Below are positions 54,875 to 63,375 of a DNA stretch of 64,000 bases, piece after piece. Position numbers and translations under genes: made by a program. Within the stretch, counting starts at the first letter, position 1, and each line of letters begins with the position of its first letter. Below the pieces are notes generated by a model that was not told where the DNA came from, did no database searches, and saw nothing but the letters and a program-made list of their open reading frames with translations. The stretch is taken from assembly GCF_034314105.1 (NCBI RefSeq), contig NZ_JAVIWJ010000001.1, positions 965,501-1,029,500 on the forward strand, in the 5' to 3' direction. The DNA is from Pseudomonas sp. AB6 (GTDB lineage: Bacteria; Pseudomonadota; Gammaproteobacteria; Pseudomonadales; Pseudomonadaceae).

Positions 54875-55036
54875 TCACCGCGCCTCTGCGAGTAGCTCGT
54901 GGTAATCCGCGCGCCCGCCCTCGCTTTCAATGGCGACGTGGCTCAGATCCTCACTGGCTGGATTGAGAACACGCCCACGTTGCCTTTTTTTGGTTCGTTG
55001 TTTTTTACAAGAGGACGAACCAAATAGTCCCTTTGG
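54875..55036 (-). other. coding-like open stretch without start codon (gene remnant?)
   Basis: 53 codons between stops read as a basic segment (CKKQRTKKRQRGRVLN) and then NPASEDLSHVAIESEGGRAD and YHELLAEAR. It has a protein-like amino acid balance but no ATG, GTG or TTG in frame. It may be the tail of a lost gene. The remaining part of the 422-bp gap 54827-55248 is AT-rich and shows only possible promoter DNA. Confidence 0.3.
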
Positions 55037-55248
55037 TCAGACCGTCCAATTAATTTAACTTTGAAATAAATGCGCCAATTAACGGCATAAGGCCCCTTCC
55101 ATGAGGCCTGTGGAGCTGTTTGCCACGCGCTATTCAGGGATTTGAGAACTTAGATCTCCAACTTAGTCAGACACTCGTTTTATTGTTCAACTCCGTAAGC
55201 AAAGTGCGCGTATGGTTATGAGTGATATTCCTCTTTAGGTAAACCCAA

Positions 55249-55578
55249 ATGAATCATCTCGGTTCGCGGTTGAAAGAAGAGCGCAAGACGCTAGGGCTCT
55301 CTCAACATGATTTCGCCGCAATCGGCGGCGTTGAAGCCAACGCGCAAGGTAAATACGAAAGTGGTCAGCGTACACCGCGATCCGATTACCTGGCGGCTTT
55401 GAGTTTCAAAGGCGTTGACGTACTTTACTTATTGTCTGGGCGCCGAACGCCGCTGCGTATCGAAAGCCTGACTGAGGCTGAACGGGTCGTTATCCTGCAT
55501 TACCGCGCGCTCACGGGCGTCGACCAAGACGCGATTAGTCAGCTGGCTTTGTCGTTGTCAGAGTGCCTTACAGATTGA
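55249..55578 (+). CDS. XRE-family transcriptional repressor (paralog of 53119-53442)
   Basis: 109 aa. HTH_3 at residues about 6-60: RLKEERKTLGLSQHDFAAIG and QGKYESGQRTPRSDYLAALS. The C-terminal helix region (EAERVVILHYRALTGVDQDA) ends with a short hydrophobic helix. It is in opposite orientation to its relative 1.8 kb away. The two bracket the phosphatase and zinc-ribbon genes. Confidence 0.87.
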   Translation: MNHLGSRLKEERKTLGLSQHDFAAIGGVEANAQGKYESGQRTPRSDYLAALSFKGVDVLYLLSGRRTPLRIESLTEAERVVILHYRALTGVDQDAISQLALSLSECLTD

Positions 55579-55697
55579 TGGCGTAAACCTGATGTGATGT
55601 CGTCACCGATCACCTGCTCAACCCAATTTTCTCCCTCCTTGTTGATTATTTATAAATGAACCATATATGCTTCGTATATTGATTGCGAGGTGTAGAA

Positions 55698-55952
55698 ATG
55701 GGGCTGGTAAAAATCTCAGAACAAATGCATGCCAATGCGCGAGCTGCTAGTGCAGCGTTGAGTCGTTCTATTAATGCACAAGCCGAACATTGGATGAAGG
55801 TCGGGATGATGGCGGAACTGCATCCTGGATTGAATTACAGCGATATTTGCCAACTGCTCATTCGTGCCGGACACGCGGGTGGCAGCGTATTATCGACGAC
55901 TCCATTCGACCTGGCTGCTCAGAGCGGCCAATCTCAGGAAGCGCTGCGATGA
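55698..55952 (+). CDS. ParD-like antitoxin-family protein
   Basis: 84 aa from ATG 55698 (GAGG upstream). It matches the ParD-like family (PF11903): VKISEQMHANARAASAALSR, then SINAQAEHWMKVGMMAELHP. The arrangement of two helices after a short strand recalls ribbon-helix-helix antitoxins. No RelE/ParE toxin follows. Instead its stop overlaps the methionine aminopeptidase start by 4 bases (ATGA). An antitoxin role is therefore unproven. Confidence 0.82.
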   Translation: MGLVKISEQMHANARAASAALSRSINAQAEHWMKVGMMAELHPGLNYSDICQLLIRAGHAGGSVLSTTPFDLAAQSGQSQEALR

Positions 55953-56740
55953 GCCCTAGCATCAGCATCAAGACTGAGGCAGATCTGGTTCAGCTGCGAA
56001 TCGCCGGTAGATTGGCCGCAGACGTACTTGCAATGATTGGTCGCCACGTGAAAGCCGGCGTCAGCACCGAAGCGCTGGATGATATTTGCAACGACTTCAT
56101 CATTAACGAGCTAAAAGTCATTCCGGCCAATGTCGGCTACCACGGCTTTACAAAAACCACCTGTATTTCTCCAAATACGGTGGTGTGCCATGGCATTCCG
56201 TCCTCTTCAGACATCCTCAAGGATGGCGACATCATTAACATCGATGTAGCGGTAATCAAGGATGGCTGGTTTGGCGATACCAGCCGTATGTATTTCGTGG
56301 GCGAAGTCAGCTCGTTGGCACGGCGTCTGGTAGAAACCACCTATGAAGCGACCCGCGCCGGTATTCTCGCCGTTCGTCCCGGAGCAACACTGGGCGATAT
56401 CGGTTATGCCATTCAAAGTGTTGCGCACCGCGAAGGTTTTAGCGTAGTTCGCGACTATTGCGGGCACGGCATCGGTCGTAACTATCATGAGGACCCGCAG
56501 GTGCTGCATTACGGCAGTGCCGGGCAGGGAATGAAACTGAAGACCGGGATGGTGTTCACCATTGAGCCGATGATCAATGCAGGAAAACCCGGAACTAAAA
56601 TATTGCCTGATGGCTGGACAGTACTGACCCGCGATCAATCCCTGTCTGCTCAGTGGGAACACATGGTCGCGGTGACAGACACCGGCTTTGAAATTTTGAC
56701 CCCGTGGCCAGAAGGAACTGGCGAATATGCGGCCATTTAG
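55949..56740 (+). CDS. map: type I methionine aminopeptidase (accessory copy)
   Basis: 263 aa from ATG 55949. All five metal ligands are recognisable: Asp in NIDVAVIKDG and Asp in FGDTSRM, His in CGHGIGRNYHEDP, Glu in TIEPMINAG and Glu in QWEHMVAVT. The substrate-contact His is in VVCHGIP. It removes N-terminal Met from new proteins. The usual housekeeping copy sits beside rpsB, so this is an extra one. Coupled to the ParD-like gene, the pair may form a regulatory or addiction module (inference). Confidence 0.9.
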   Translation: MSPSISIKTEADLVQLRIAGRLAADVLAMIGRHVKAGVSTEALDDICNDFIINELKVIPANVGYHGFTKTTCISPNTVVCHGIPSSSDILKDGDIINIDVAVIKDGWFGDTSRMYFVGEVSSLARRLVETTYEATRAGILAVRPGATLGDIGYAIQSVAHREGFSVVRDYCGHGIGRNYHEDPQVLHYGSAGQGMKLKTGMVFTIEPMINAGKPGTKILPDGWTVLTRDQSLSAQWEHMVAVTDTGFEILTPWPEGTGEYAAI

Positions 56741-56747
56741 TACGTTG

Positions 56748-56975
56748 TTAGCATGAGCGCTTCCATTGCACTTCAGTAACACCTAATCCTTCGGCTTGCT
56801 GGAGTGCCAAGCGAAGGGGGCCTGCGGCGATTTGGCTGCAGGCGCTTACGATCCCCGCGTGAAGCGTCGCGATGTGCAACGCTTCGCTTTCACATAAATG
56901 GGCGGCGTTATGAGTAAAGTGCCTCTGCTCTGCGTTGAACACATAATAAATTTCAAATTCCTTTTGCTGGTCCAT
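56748..56975 (-). CDS. hypothetical 75-aa protein (DUF6555-like)
   Basis: ATG at 56975 with GGAGG upstream. The sequence (FEIYYVFNAEQRHFTHNAAH, LCESEALHIATLHAGIVSAC) resembles the DUF6555 proteins of Pseudomonas. This assignment is from memory and is weak. Convergent with map and 8 bp from its end. Confidence 0.6.
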   Translation of the reverse strand: MDQQKEFEIYYVFNAEQRHFTHNAAHLCESEALHIATLHAGIVSACSQIAAGPLRLALQQAEGLGVTEVQWKRSC

Positions 56976-57267
56976 CAATGTGCCTCCGTCAGTTAACGTC
57001 CACAATGTGGCATGTCGATAACTTCAAGCAGCTAAGGCGCAGTTGCTGTCGCTCGAAAAAACGTTTCTACAGGGCCTTTTTATCCGACTTCTTGGTCGTA
57101 GAGAAATTGCACTAATTTGAACGATATTGAATGAACTTCCGATGAGTGGAAATACCGAGAGGTGCGGGTGGCATTCTCAAGATTTGATCTGCTTTTTTGG
57201 AGCTGACTTACAACGTCTCCCAGCGTCCGGTGTTACAGTGCCGTCTCAATTTATACGAGGAAGTCGC

Positions 57268-57456
57268 ATGTCACTGCTTGATGATGAACAAGACATTTGG
57301 GATATGTTTGCAGCCTCGGCCTTGACCGGTTTGATCAGCCGTGGCGTCGTCGAGCCAGTTGACGCAGCAGAATTGGCCGCTGACTACGCATCGGAGCTGA
57401 TGATCCAGCGCTCTCTGCGCATCCAGGCTGAAGAGGATGCAGCCGACGCATCGTAA
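57268..57456 (+). CDS. hypothetical 62-aa protein
   Basis: ATG at 57268 with GAGGA upstream. The frame is open from 57127, but that part has no site. It is acidic and helical (LDDEQDIWDMFAASALTGLI, AELAADYASELMIQRSLRIQ). No family known. Ends with a strong terminator. The 292-bp gap before it holds no other gene. Confidence 0.6.
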   Translation: MSLLDDEQDIWDMFAASALTGLISRGVVEPVDAAELAADYASELMIQRSLRIQAEEDAADAS

Positions 57457-57477
57457 GGTGTCATCCGGCTCCTTCAA

Positions 57478-57512
57478 AAGTCCGCACTTTATTTATAAGT
57501 GCGGACTTTTTG
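57478..57512. terminator. bidirectional terminator
   Basis: AAGTCCGCACTT (57478-57489) and AAGTGCGGACTT (57497-57508) form a 12-bp stem with A-rich and T-rich flanks on either side. It serves the gene ending at 57456 and the convergent endA. Confidence 0.92.
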
Positions 57513-57534
57513 CGTCGATCGAGCGCTCCGGCGG

Positions 57535-58224
57535 TCAGCCGCAGGATTTCAGATTCACCGGCCCGACGAATTCATTACCTCGTCCCATCACACAAGCCAC
57601 TCGCTGATTGCGCTGACTTTCCCAAGCCTCCACCGGATACGTTTTGTTCCAGGCTTCGTATAGTTGACGATCCTGTTTCGACAGGGGCAGGGCGTATTGC
57701 TTGCTCATATAAAAATAGGTCCGAGCGATCATTCCGCGAATCGACGGTCGAGGCATGACCTTCTTGGCTTTGAAATCGACTTGAGTCAGGCAAGAACCGT
57801 ATTGCCCTGATTGGACGGGAAGCCAGCCAAAACTGAAGTTGCTTCGATCGCCATTGACCTCACCAATGCTCGGCACCAGATTGTGCAAATCGGCTTCAGC
57901 GTTCTGGTAGACCGGATCGTTCTTGGTGCAGTTCTTTCGTCCACCGTTTTGCCAGCATTGGCGCAAATGGCCGATCTGCCAGGCAGGCATGATGTGTTCC
58001 CATTCAATACGCTTGGCACGGCTGACATTTTTACGCGGCACATAACCGCACCCGGCAATATCAACTCGGTGACCATTGTATTTGCAGCCGCAATAAAACT
58101 CGGTTGATTGCGGCGCATAAAGCCCCCAGGCAATTTTTTTTGCTTCGTTGAAAGTGTGGGGGGGATCCGCGTGGGCGGCAATGGAAAAACTTAATACCAA
58201 TAAAGTAACGACTCTAAAAAGCAT
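57535..58224 (-). CDS. endA: endonuclease I (periplasmic/secreted DNase)
   Basis: 229 aa. The signal peptide is residues 1-19 (ending AHA). The Endonuclease_1 (His-Me finger) domain has RIEWEHIMPAWQIG with the catalytic His, AEADLHNLVPSIGEVNGDRSN and a Cys pattern for disulfides (FYCGCKYN, GCGY). It degrades double-stranded DNA in the periplasm or outside. It is the second gene of an operon, 3 bp after the DUF1654 gene, under the SOS box at 58497, so release of DNase would be damage-inducible. Confidence 0.94.
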   Translation of the reverse strand: MLFRVVTLLVLSFSIAAHADPPHTFNEAKKIAWGLYAPQSTEFYCGCKYNGHRVDIAGCGYVPRKNVSRAKRIEWEHIMPAWQIGHLRQCWQNGGRKNCTKNDPVYQNAEADLHNLVPSIGEVNGDRSNFSFGWLPVQSGQYGSCLTQVDFKAKKVMPRPSIRGMIARTYFYMSKQYALPLSKQDRQLYEAWNKTYPVEAWESQRNQRVACVMGRGNEFVGPVNLKSCG

Positions 58225-58227
58225 GCC

Positions 58228-58479
58228 TCAATCTTCCTTCGGTACCGTCCAGAAAATCTGTACGCCACCGTCATCGCGGTAGGCGAGGGTGACGTTATCG
58301 TTCTCGGCTATTTCACTTAGTAGTTGATTCCAATCATCTTCCAGTTCTTCTGGCTGACGGATAATTAGTGCCGTTCTCGATTTTTGCGCGTTGGTTGAAT
58401 TGATTATCTTCTGAACTCTAGTCCCAAGCTGTTCATAGGCGCTGACGGCTTTGGGTGCTGTTGCAGTTGATCTTGCCAA
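58228..58479 (-). CDS. DUF1654 family protein
   Basis: 83 aa with TTG start at 58479 and GGAGG 8 bases upstream. SAYEQLGTRVQKIINSTNAQ and ALIIRQPEELEDDWNQLLSE are typical of DUF1654, a Pseudomonas/phage family. It is the first gene of the operon with endA. The LexA box is 20 bp upstream of the start. Function unknown. It may be a regulator or a DNA-damage response factor. Confidence 0.87.
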   Translation of the reverse strand: MARSTATAPKAVSAYEQLGTRVQKIINSTNAQKSRTALIIRQPEELEDDWNQLLSEIAENDNVTLAYRDDGGVQIFWTVPKED

Positions 58480-58496
58480 CGAGGAATCCTCCGATA

Positions 58497-58516
58497 TGCT
58501 GTATGTTCATACAGTA
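58497..58516 (-). promoter_or_regulatory. LexA (SOS) box
   Basis: CTGTATGTTCATACAG (58499-58514) is a perfect CTGT-N8-ACAG palindrome, the Gammaproteobacterial LexA site. It lies just upstream of the DUF1654-endA operon. Confidence 0.88.
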
Positions 58517-58634
58517 TTTCACTGTGAGGTTTTTCGCAACCGGTGATGCAGCTAATCTAGCGAGGACATTTATGGGCAGCAATGAACCCGCGTAATAAAT
58601 AAGAGCATCGCTGTAAAGACCCGAGAGGCGAGGG

Positions 58635-58662
58635 TTGACAAATGGTTCCACCGTTCTATAGT
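58635..58662 (+). promoter_or_regulatory. sigma-70 promoter of the rbs operon
   Basis: TTGACA (58635-58640) and TATAGT (58657-58662) with a 16-bp spacer, 70 bp upstream of rbsB. The operator begins 7 bp after the -10 box. Confidence 0.82.
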
Positions 58663-58668
58663 CCATTC

Positions 58669-58684
58669 ACGCAAACGTTTGCGT
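58669..58684. promoter_or_regulatory. RbsR operator (LacI-type palindrome)
   Basis: ACGCAAACGTTTGCGT is a perfect 16-bp palindrome with the central CAAACGTTTG core of LacI-family sites. It covers the probable transcription start, so RbsR should block initiation until ribose binds. Confidence 0.88.
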
Positions 58685-58731
58685 CTTTCGCTAACACTGC
58701 AAAAAAATAATCATAAGATCGGAGTGAACCC

Positions 58732-59688
58732 ATGAAGCTGCCATTCGCTGCTCGTCTTCTCGCTGTCGCCATGCTCACCGCCGCCTCGGCGATCCTCCCG
58801 CTTTCCGTCGCCCATGCTCAGACCCCTGAAAAACCAAAAGTTGCGTTGGTGATGAAATCATTAGCCAACGAGTTTTTTCTGACCATGGAAGATGGAGCAA
58901 AGGCCTACCAGAAACAACATTCGGCTGATTTCGACCTGATATCTAACGGTATTAAAGATGAATCCGACACCACTGCGCAGATCTCTATCGTCAACCAAAT
59001 GATCGTGCAGAAAGTCAACGCACTGGTCATCGCGCCCGCCGACTCTAAAGCGTTGGTTGCGGTCATAAAGAAGGCTCAAGACGCCGGTATTACGGTGATC
59101 AACATCGACAACCAACTCGACCCGCAAGTACTGAAAAGCAAAGGGATGAGTGTGCCGTTCGTAGGGCCTGATAATCGCAAAGGCGCTCGTATAGTGGGTG
59201 ACTACTTGGCCAAACAGCTGAAGCCAGGCGATGAGGTCGGGATTATTGAAGGTGTATCAACCACCACCAACGCTCAGCAACGCACCGCTGGCTTCAAGGA
59301 TGCGATGGACGCTTCGGGGATGAAAATCGTCTCCACGCAGTCGGGTAACTGGGAAATCGATAAAGGCAATGCTGTCGCGTCGGCCATCCTCAACGAGTAC
59401 CCGAACGTGAAGGCACTGTTGGCAGGTAACGACAGCATGGCATTAGGCGCTGTTTCTGCTGTGCGCGCGGCGGGCAAGGCTGGCAAAGTGCAAGTGGTCG
59501 GTTATGACAACATCAATGCGATCAAGCCAATGCTCAAAGACGGCCGGGTGCTGGCGACGGCGGATCAGTTCGCTGCCAAGCAAGCTGTATTTGGTATCGA
59601 AGCAGCTTTGAAAATCATCAAAAATGGTAAGGCCGACAGCGCCAGCGACCGAATTGAAACGCCCGTCGAGTTGGTTACTAAGCCGTAA
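58732..59688 (+). CDS. rbsB: ribose ABC transporter, substrate-binding protein
   Basis: 318 aa with a Sec signal peptide (residues 1-29, ending AHA). It is a periplasmic sugar-binding fold of the RbsB type: KVALVMKSLANEFFLTMEDG, VIAPADSKALVAVIKKA, GVSTTTNAQQRTAGF and LLAGNDSMALGAVSAV. GGAGTG precedes the ATG. It delivers ribose to RbsC/RbsA. First gene of the operon, followed by a 67-bp gap to rbsA, where no hairpin strong enough for a terminator is seen. Confidence 0.95.
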   Translation: MKLPFAARLLAVAMLTAASAILPLSVAHAQTPEKPKVALVMKSLANEFFLTMEDGAKAYQKQHSADFDLISNGIKDESDTTAQISIVNQMIVQKVNALVIAPADSKALVAVIKKAQDAGITVINIDNQLDPQVLKSKGMSVPFVGPDNRKGARIVGDYLAKQLKPGDEVGIIEGVSTTTNAQQRTAGFKDAMDASGMKIVSTQSGNWEIDKGNAVASAILNEYPNVKALLAGNDSMALGAVSAVRAAGKAGKVQVVGYDNINAIKPMLKDGRVLATADQFAAKQAVFGIEAALKIIKNGKADSASDRIETPVELVTKP

Positions 59689-59755
59689 TACTCTGCAATA
59701 GTCGTTCTTCTGCAATAAGAGCGCCTGCCATAGCGGTGGGCGCCTGGAGATTTCC

Positions 59756-61309
59756 ATGTCAGCGTCTGCTCAGGCGACTGTTCTATCGGTCAGTGGTGTT
59801 GGCAAAACCTACGCTCAACCTGTACTCGGCAACATCAACCTGACGCTGATGCGCGGTGAAGTGTTGGCGCTAACCGGCGAAAATGGTGCAGGTAAAAGCA
59901 CGCTGTCGAAAATTATTGGCGGGCTGGTAACGCCGACTACCGGGCAGATGCATTTTCAGGGTCAAGCTTACGCGCCCGCCAGTAGAACCCAGGCAGAACA
60001 GCTTGGGGTTCGCATGGTCATGCAAGAGCTGAACTTGTTGCCGACGTTGTCCGTGGCGGAAAACCTGTTCCTTGATAACCTGCCAAGCCGTGGCGGCTGG
60101 ATCAATCGCAAGCAATTGCGTGCTGATGCGATTCAGGCCATGGCCCAGGTCGGATTGGATGCGATCGATCCAGACACCTTGGTCAGCGAGCTGGGAATTG
60201 GCCACCAACAAATGGTCGAGATTGCCCGCAACTTGATTGGCGATTGCCATGTACTGATTCTCGACGAACCGACGGCGATGCTGACGTCGCGTGAAGTCGA
60301 AATGCTCTTTGAACAGATCACCCGCCTGCAAGCACGCGGCGTGTCGATCATTTATATTTCCCATCGGCTGGAAGAGCTGGCCCGTGTCGCACAACGGATT
60401 GCTGTATTGCGTGACGGCCAGTTGGTCTGCGTCGAGCCAATGGCTGATTACAACAGTGAGCAACTGGTCACGTTGATGGTTGGACGCGAGCTGGGAGAGC
60501 ATATTGACCTGGGCCCTCGCCATATTGGCGAGGTGGCCTTGTCGGTCAGGGGTCTGGGACGCTCGAACAAGGTGATGGACGTTTCGTTCGATGTGAAAAG
60601 TGGTGAGATTTTCGGGATCTCCGGATTGATCGGGGCGGGTCGCACGGAGCTTTTAAGGCTGATCTACGGCGCAGACCTCGCGGATACTGGCACCTTGGCG
60701 TTAGGGTTTCCTTCGCGACCGGTGACCATTCGTTCACCGGTCGACGCAGTTAAAGAAGGTATCGCGCTGATTACCGAAGACCGCAAGGGTGAAGGTTTAC
60801 TGCTCACTCAATCGATCAGCGCCAACATTGCTCTGGGCAACATGCCGTCAATTTCCAAAGGTGGCGTGGTTAACGGCCGCGATGAAATGCAATTGGCTCA
60901 GCGTCAGGTCGATGCTATGCGTATTCGAAGCTCCGGTCCCACTCAATTGGTCTCAGAGCTGTCGGGCGGCAATCAACAGAAAGTCGTTATCGGTCGTTGG
61001 TTGGAGCGTGACTGCAGCGTGATGCTGTTCGATGAGCCTACACGCGGTATCGACGTCGGCGCCAAGTTTGATATTTATGCGCTGCTGGGCGAATTGACTC
61101 GTCAGGGCAGGGCGCTGGTAGTGGTCTCCAGTGATTTGCGCGAGCTGATGCTGATTTGTGACCGTATCGGTGTGTTGTCCGCCGGCCGCCTGATCGATAC
61201 ATTCGAGCGCGAGACCTGGACCCAGGACGAACTGCTTGCCGCCGCGTTTGCCGGCTATCAAAAACGTGATGCGCTGCTCAATGAGGCCGCGCCCAGGAAC
61301 CATTCATGA
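59756..61309 (+). CDS. rbsA: ribose ABC transporter, ATP-binding protein
   Basis: 517 aa with two fused ABC domains. The first has Walker A GENGAGKST (about 43-51) and Walker B LILDEPTAML. The second has a degenerate P-loop (GLIGAGRTE) and an LSGGNQQK signature with LFDEPTRGIDVG, as in E. coli RbsA/MglA. It energises ribose uptake from the cytoplasmic face. Its stop overlaps the rbsC start by 4 bases (ATGA). Confidence 0.96.
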   Translation: MSASAQATVLSVSGVGKTYAQPVLGNINLTLMRGEVLALTGENGAGKSTLSKIIGGLVTPTTGQMHFQGQAYAPASRTQAEQLGVRMVMQELNLLPTLSVAENLFLDNLPSRGGWINRKQLRADAIQAMAQVGLDAIDPDTLVSELGIGHQQMVEIARNLIGDCHVLILDEPTAMLTSREVEMLFEQITRLQARGVSIIYISHRLEELARVAQRIAVLRDGQLVCVEPMADYNSEQLVTLMVGRELGEHIDLGPRHIGEVALSVRGLGRSNKVMDVSFDVKSGEIFGISGLIGAGRTELLRLIYGADLADTGTLALGFPSRPVTIRSPVDAVKEGIALITEDRKGEGLLLTQSISANIALGNMPSISKGGVVNGRDEMQLAQRQVDAMRIRSSGPTQLVSELSGGNQQKVVIGRWLERDCSVMLFDEPTRGIDVGAKFDIYALLGELTRQGRALVVVSSDLRELMLICDRIGVLSAGRLIDTFERETWTQDELLAAAFAGYQKRDALLNEAAPRNHS

Positions 61310-62313
61310 AAACCTCTACCACCACGCCCCCTTTGAATCAGACAATGCCATCGCCCGGAAAACGCAGCGGTAATTACTACGGTCTTGGCACTTATCTGGG
61401 GCTGGCGGGCGCGTTAGTCGTCATGATTGTGCTGTTTTCCGTCCTCAGCGATCACTTTCTGTCTTACGAAACATTCAGCACTCTAGCCAATCAGATTCCG
61501 GACTTGATGGTATTGGCGGTGGGCATGACTTTTGTCCTGATTATCGGGGGCATCGACTTGTCGATCGGCTCGGTCTTAGCCCTGGCAGCGTCCGCTGTCA
61601 GCGTCGCTATCCTTGGTTGGGGCTGGGGCGTTGTGCCCGCTGCGCTGCTGGGAATGGTCTGCGCCGCCATTGCCGGGACTGTTACCGGCTCGATCACAGT
61701 GGCTTGGAAAATCCCATCTTTTATTGTCTCCCTCGGTGTACTGGAGATGGCCCGTGGCGTTGCTTATCAGATGACCGGCTCGCGCACCGCGTACATTGGA
61801 GACGCGTACGCCTGGCTGTCGAACCCGATTGCTTTCGGAATATCGCCTTCGTTCATCATTGCGCTGGTCGTCATTTTCATTGCCCAAGCGGTGCTGACTC
61901 GTACTGTCTTCGGTCGTTACCTGATCGGGATCGGCACCAACGAAGAAGCGGTCCGTCTGGCCGGGATCAATCCAAAGCCCTACAAAATTCTGGTGTTTTC
62001 GCTGATGGGGCTGCTGGCTGGCGTTGCGGCGCTGTTTCAAATTTCGCGTCTGGAAGCCGCCGATCCAAACGCGGGCTCTGGCTTGGAGTTGCAAGTGATC
62101 GCTGCGGTTGTCATTGGCGGTACTAGTTTGATGGGTGGCCGTGGATCAGTGATCAGTACCTTCTTCGGCGTCTTGATTATTTCGGTACTGGCCGCCGGGT
62201 TAGCGCAAATCGGCGCTACCGAGCCAACTAAACGCATTATTACCGGCGCGGTGATAGTCATCGCAGTGGTGCTTGATACCTACCGCAGCAACCGCGCACG
62301 TAGGCAAGCTTGA
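61306..62313 (+). CDS. rbsC: ribose ABC transporter, permease
   Basis: 335 aa inner-membrane protein of the BPD_transp_2 family. Multiple helices include LMVLAVGMTFVLIIGGIDLSIGS (the family motif near residues 68-90), and the conserved cytoplasmic GTNEEAVRLAGINPKPYKI contacts RbsA. It overlaps rbsA by 4 bp and is followed after 1 bp by rbsR. No rbsD (pyranase) is present, as in other Pseudomonas. Confidence 0.95.
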   Translation: MKTSTTTPPLNQTMPSPGKRSGNYYGLGTYLGLAGALVVMIVLFSVLSDHFLSYETFSTLANQIPDLMVLAVGMTFVLIIGGIDLSIGSVLALAASAVSVAILGWGWGVVPAALLGMVCAAIAGTVTGSITVAWKIPSFIVSLGVLEMARGVAYQMTGSRTAYIGDAYAWLSNPIAFGISPSFIIALVVIFIAQAVLTRTVFGRYLIGIGTNEEAVRLAGINPKPYKILVFSLMGLLAGVAALFQISRLEAADPNAGSGLELQVIAAVVIGGTSLMGGRGSVISTFFGVLIISVLAAGLAQIGATEPTKRIITGAVIVIAVVLDTYRSNRARRQA

Positions 62314-62314
62314 T

Positions 62315-63337
62315 ATGTCGACTATCAAGGATGTAGCTGCACTGGCGGGGATTTCCTACACAACGGTATCCCATGTTCTGAACAAAACCCGCCCAGTCAG
62401 TGACCAAGTGCGGATCAAGGTTGAGGCTGCCATCATTACCCTCGACTATGTGCCCAGCGCCGTCGCCCGGTCGCTCAAGGCCAAGGCGACTTCGACCATT
62501 GGCCTGTTGATTCCCAACGGCAGCAACCCGTATTTTGCCGAGCTGGCGCGGGGTATCGAAGACTATTGCGAGCGCAATGGGTTTTGCGTGATTTTATGTA
62601 ACGCTGACGACAATCCAGACAAGCAGCGCAGTTACTTGCGTGTACTGCTGGAGAAGCGCGTCGATGGTTTGATCGTCTCTTCTGTGGGGGGCGGTATCGG
62701 TATGGACGAAGGATTGTTGGCTGTGCGCACGCCGATGGTGGTGGTCGACCGTGATCTGGAAGGCACTGTAGCTGATTTGGTAAGAATCGATCATGAACTG
62801 GGGGCGTATCTGGCCACCTGCCATCTTTTGGAGTTGGGTCATAGGCATATCGCATGTATCTGTGGGCCTGCGAAGACTAGTGTGGCGCAAATGCGCCTTG
62901 CTGGTTATCGCCGGGCAATGCTTGAGGCTAAGGTGGCCGTGCCGGATGAATGGGTGGTGGAAAGTGATTTTACTAGTCCGGGCGGATATCAAGCGGCTGT
63001 TGGCTTGTTGGATCACAACCCGCCAACGGCCATTTTTGCGGGTAACGACATGATTGGTTTCGGTGTGTTGCGAGCGGCAGCCGAGCGCAATGTCCATGTG
63101 CCTAGCGACCTGTCAGTGATTGGGTTCGATGACATCCAGATGAGCCGCTTCGTTTATCCGGCACTGACAACGGTCGGACAATCGATTTTGCAACTAGGTG
63201 AAATGGCCGCGCAGATGCTGCTGCGGAGGATCTCAGCGCCAACCGGTACCGCCGTAGAGCAGCGCATCGTTGCTCCTAGCATTGTTATTCGTGAGTCCAC
63301 AGCTGCGCCAACCAAAATTTTCGACGCTTTTCGTTGA
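62315..63337 (+). CDS. rbsR: ribose operon repressor RbsR (LacI family)
   Basis: 340 aa from ATG 62315, 1 bp after rbsC. The ORF is open from 62273, but that part lies within rbsC. The LacI HTH is at residues 3-22 (TIKDVAALAGISYTTVSHVL), followed by the hinge SAVARSLKAKAT and a periplasmic-binding-protein-like core (FAGNDMIGFGVLRAA, SVIGFDDIQMSRFVYPALTT). It should bind the palindrome at 58669 and be released by ribose or a derivative. Confidence 0.95.
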   Translation: MSTIKDVAALAGISYTTVSHVLNKTRPVSDQVRIKVEAAIITLDYVPSAVARSLKAKATSTIGLLIPNGSNPYFAELARGIEDYCERNGFCVILCNADDNPDKQRSYLRVLLEKRVDGLIVSSVGGGIGMDEGLLAVRTPMVVVDRDLEGTVADLVRIDHELGAYLATCHLLELGHRHIACICGPAKTSVAQMRLAGYRRAMLEAKVAVPDEWVVESDFTSPGGYQAAVGLLDHNPPTAIFAGNDMIGFGVLRAAAERNVHVPSDLSVIGFDDIQMSRFVYPALTTVGQSILQLGEMAAQMLLRRISAPTGTAVEQRIVAPSIVIRESTAAPTKIFDAFR

Positions 63338-63375
63338 ACAGATAGCCGCTGAAACAGATTAAAGAGTGCTGACGC

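Noticed and set aside
52600..57500. Search for a duplicated tRNA-Val 3' end marking an attachment site
   Set aside because: No second copy of the T-arm/acceptor sequence was seen by eye in this region, and there is no integrase gene.
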